Shown: one piece after another, positions 6,082 through 7,085 of the stretch
How positions within the stretch are numbered: position 1 is the first letter of the stretch
Layout: each line of letters starts with the position of its first letter
Assembly: GCA_033722295.1 (NCBI GenBank)
Contig: JAWVZH010000140.1
Location: forward strand, 1-7,085
DNA: 7,085 bases
Origin: JAWVZH01 sp033722295
GTDB lineage: Bacteria > Bacteroidota > Bacteroidia > Chitinophagales > Saprospiraceae
Direction: 5' to 3'
Position numbers and translations under genes: made by a program
Notes under the pieces: model-generated
Seen by the model: the letters and a program-made list of their open reading frames with translations, nothing else
What the model was told of the DNA's origin: nothing
Databases searched by the model: none

Positions 6082-7085
6082 ATGAAGGACAACCGTCAGG
6101 TAGAAAACGCCTGGGCCATGTTTGACTGGGCAAATTCTGCCTATAACCTGGTTATCTCCACTGCCATTTTCCCACCTTACTTCATCGCCATGACCAAAAG
6201 TCATATTCCGGTTCTTGGCAATGAAATCTCGAATAGTGCCTTGTATGCCTTTGCTGTGACGTTCTCCTATGCCGTCATTGCGATCACCTCACCTCTCATG
6301 TCGGGTATTGCGGATTACAGTGGAAAAAGGATGTTCTTTCTCAAACTATTCACCGTTGCCGGCTCTATAAGCTGCATGCTCTTATTCTTCTTCGACGGCA
6401 TGGACACTATATTCCTTGGAGTGTCGGCATTCGTGTTGGCCACAATAGGTCACGCTGGAAGCCTTGTCTTTTACAATGCCTACCTGCCTGAGATCGTCTC
6501 CGAAAATCGTATGGACAAGGTGAGCGCCAAAGGATACGCCTATGGATATGTTGGAAGTGTCATACTCCTGGTTTTTAATCTTCTTGTCATCACCTATCCG
6601 ACATTCTTTGGCATACCCGAAGGGTCCCTGCCTGTGAGAATCGCCTTTTTGACAGTTGGGATATGGTGGCTTGGTTTTGCACAACTTACTTTTAAAAAAC
6701 TTCCGGTGCCAAAAGCTTTGGGACATTCCAAACGCATTCTCACCAAAGGGTACGAAGAACTGCTAAAGGTCTGGAGGGAATTACAACATACCCCCAATAC
6801 CAAGCGCTTCTTGTTTTCTTTCTTCTTTTACAGCGCAGGTGTGCAGACGGTGATTTATCTGGCTTCCACCTTTGCTGAAAAGGAACTGGATTTCGGCACT
6901 TCCGAGCTTATTCTGATCATATTGATATTACAACTGGTAGCCATAGGAGGCGCCTACCTTTTTGCGTGGCTTTCGGATATAACCACTAACAAAACGTCAC
7001 TATCCACCATGATCCTCATCTGGATCGGGATATGCGTGGGGGCTCATTTCGTCGAATCCAAGCTCGCCTTTTACTTTTTATCCGC
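6082..7085 (+). CDS. MFS transporter, Atg22/UMF1 type, N-terminal part (runs off right edge)
   Basis: The frame is open from ATG 6082 to the window end, giving about 334 residues of a family that usually has a little over 400, so roughly the last quarter is missing. The start is supported by the UMF1-like opening 'WAMFDWANSAYNLVI' (11-25) followed by 'STAIFPPYF' (26-34), a strongly conserved N-terminal signature. The MFS loop 2-3 motif is seen as 'GIADYSGKR' (75-83). 'FYNAYLPEIV' (130-139) and the following 'KGYAYGYVGS' are also characteristic. Hydrophobic segments alternate as expected for a 12-helix MFS protein, with a charged cytoplasmic linker around 'HSKRILTKGYEELLKVWREL' between the halves. 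It is an inner-membrane protein. Yeast Atg22 exports amino acids from the vacuole, but the substrates of bacterial members are mostly unknown, so none is assigned. It is transcribed divergently from the rimK cluster. Confidence 0.93.
   Translation, partial: MKDNRQVENAWAMFDWANSAYNLVISTAIFPPYFIAMTKSHIPVLGNEISNSALYAFAVTFSYAVIAITSPLMSGIADYSGKRMFFLKLFTVAGSISCMLLFFFDGMDTIFLGVSAFVLATIGHAGSLVFYNAYLPEIVSENRMDKVSAKGYAYGYVGSVILLVFNLLVITYPTFFGIPEGSLPVRIAFLTVGIWWLGFAQLTFKKLPVPKALGHSKRILTKGYEELLKVWRELQHTPNTKRFLFSFFFYSAGVQTVIYLASTFAEKELDFGTSELILIILILQLVAIGGAYLFAWLSDITTNKTSLSTMILIWIGICVGAHFVESKLAFYFLS

Noticed and set aside
6382..6803. Minus-strand open frames antisense to the MFS transporter
   Set aside because: The plus-strand frame carries clear Atg22/UMF1 motifs throughout this stretch; the antisense frames carry none.
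1..7085. Search for tRNA, rRNA, CRISPR, insertion sequences, integrase or phage genes
   Set aside because: None seen on either strand; the window is filled with ordinary chromosomal genes.

Overview
The window most likely comes from a Bacteroidota chromosome, perhaps a Cytophagales-type lineage. This rests on the gene order stringent-response synthetase – Fur-type regulator – purA (an order I recall from Bacteroidota, not searched here), on the style of the ACT-domain sequence, on A/T-rich start regions with few Shine-Dalgarno sites, and on promoter-like boxes that only loosely fit the Bacteroidota TTG/TAnnTTTG pattern. Nothing looks recently transferred: I see no transposase, integrase, tRNA, CRISPR array or long repeat. 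This is a densely packed core-genome segment with no gene-free stretch over 100 bases.

Left part, plus strand (1-2137). The window opens inside the last ~110 codons of a RelA/SpoT-type (p)ppGpp synthetase/hydrolase, covering its ACT domain. Two bases later comes a Fur-family metalloregulator, and after an 80-base gap that may carry its own promoter comes purA, adenylosuccinate synthase. The set joins alarmone metabolism, a metal-sensing repressor and the first committed step of AMP synthesis, an enzyme that (p)ppGpp is known to inhibit in E. coli.

Middle part, minus strand (5989 down to 2134). Four closely spaced genes look like one operon. In transcription order they are: a RimK-type ATP-grasp glutamate ligase; a zinc-dependent aspartoacylase/succinylglutamate-desuccinylase-like hydrolase that overlaps rimK by ATGA; a PBP4-type (peptidase S13) D-Ala-D-Ala carboxypeptidase; and a SAM-methyltransferase-fold protein with an N-terminal export/lipoprotein-like signal. 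The last gene converges on purA, and the two TAG stops overlap in the palindrome CTAG.

Right part, plus strand (6082-7085). Divergent from rimK across a 92-base intergenic region is the first ~334 codons of an Atg22/UMF1-type MFS transporter that runs off the right edge.

The parts most worth a second look are the translationally coupled RimK plus M14-like hydrolase pair, which could be a writer and eraser of glutamate tails; the apparently exported SAM methyltransferase; and the Fur homologue, which by eye keeps one metal site but has lost ligands of the other. I see no clearly unprecedented system.
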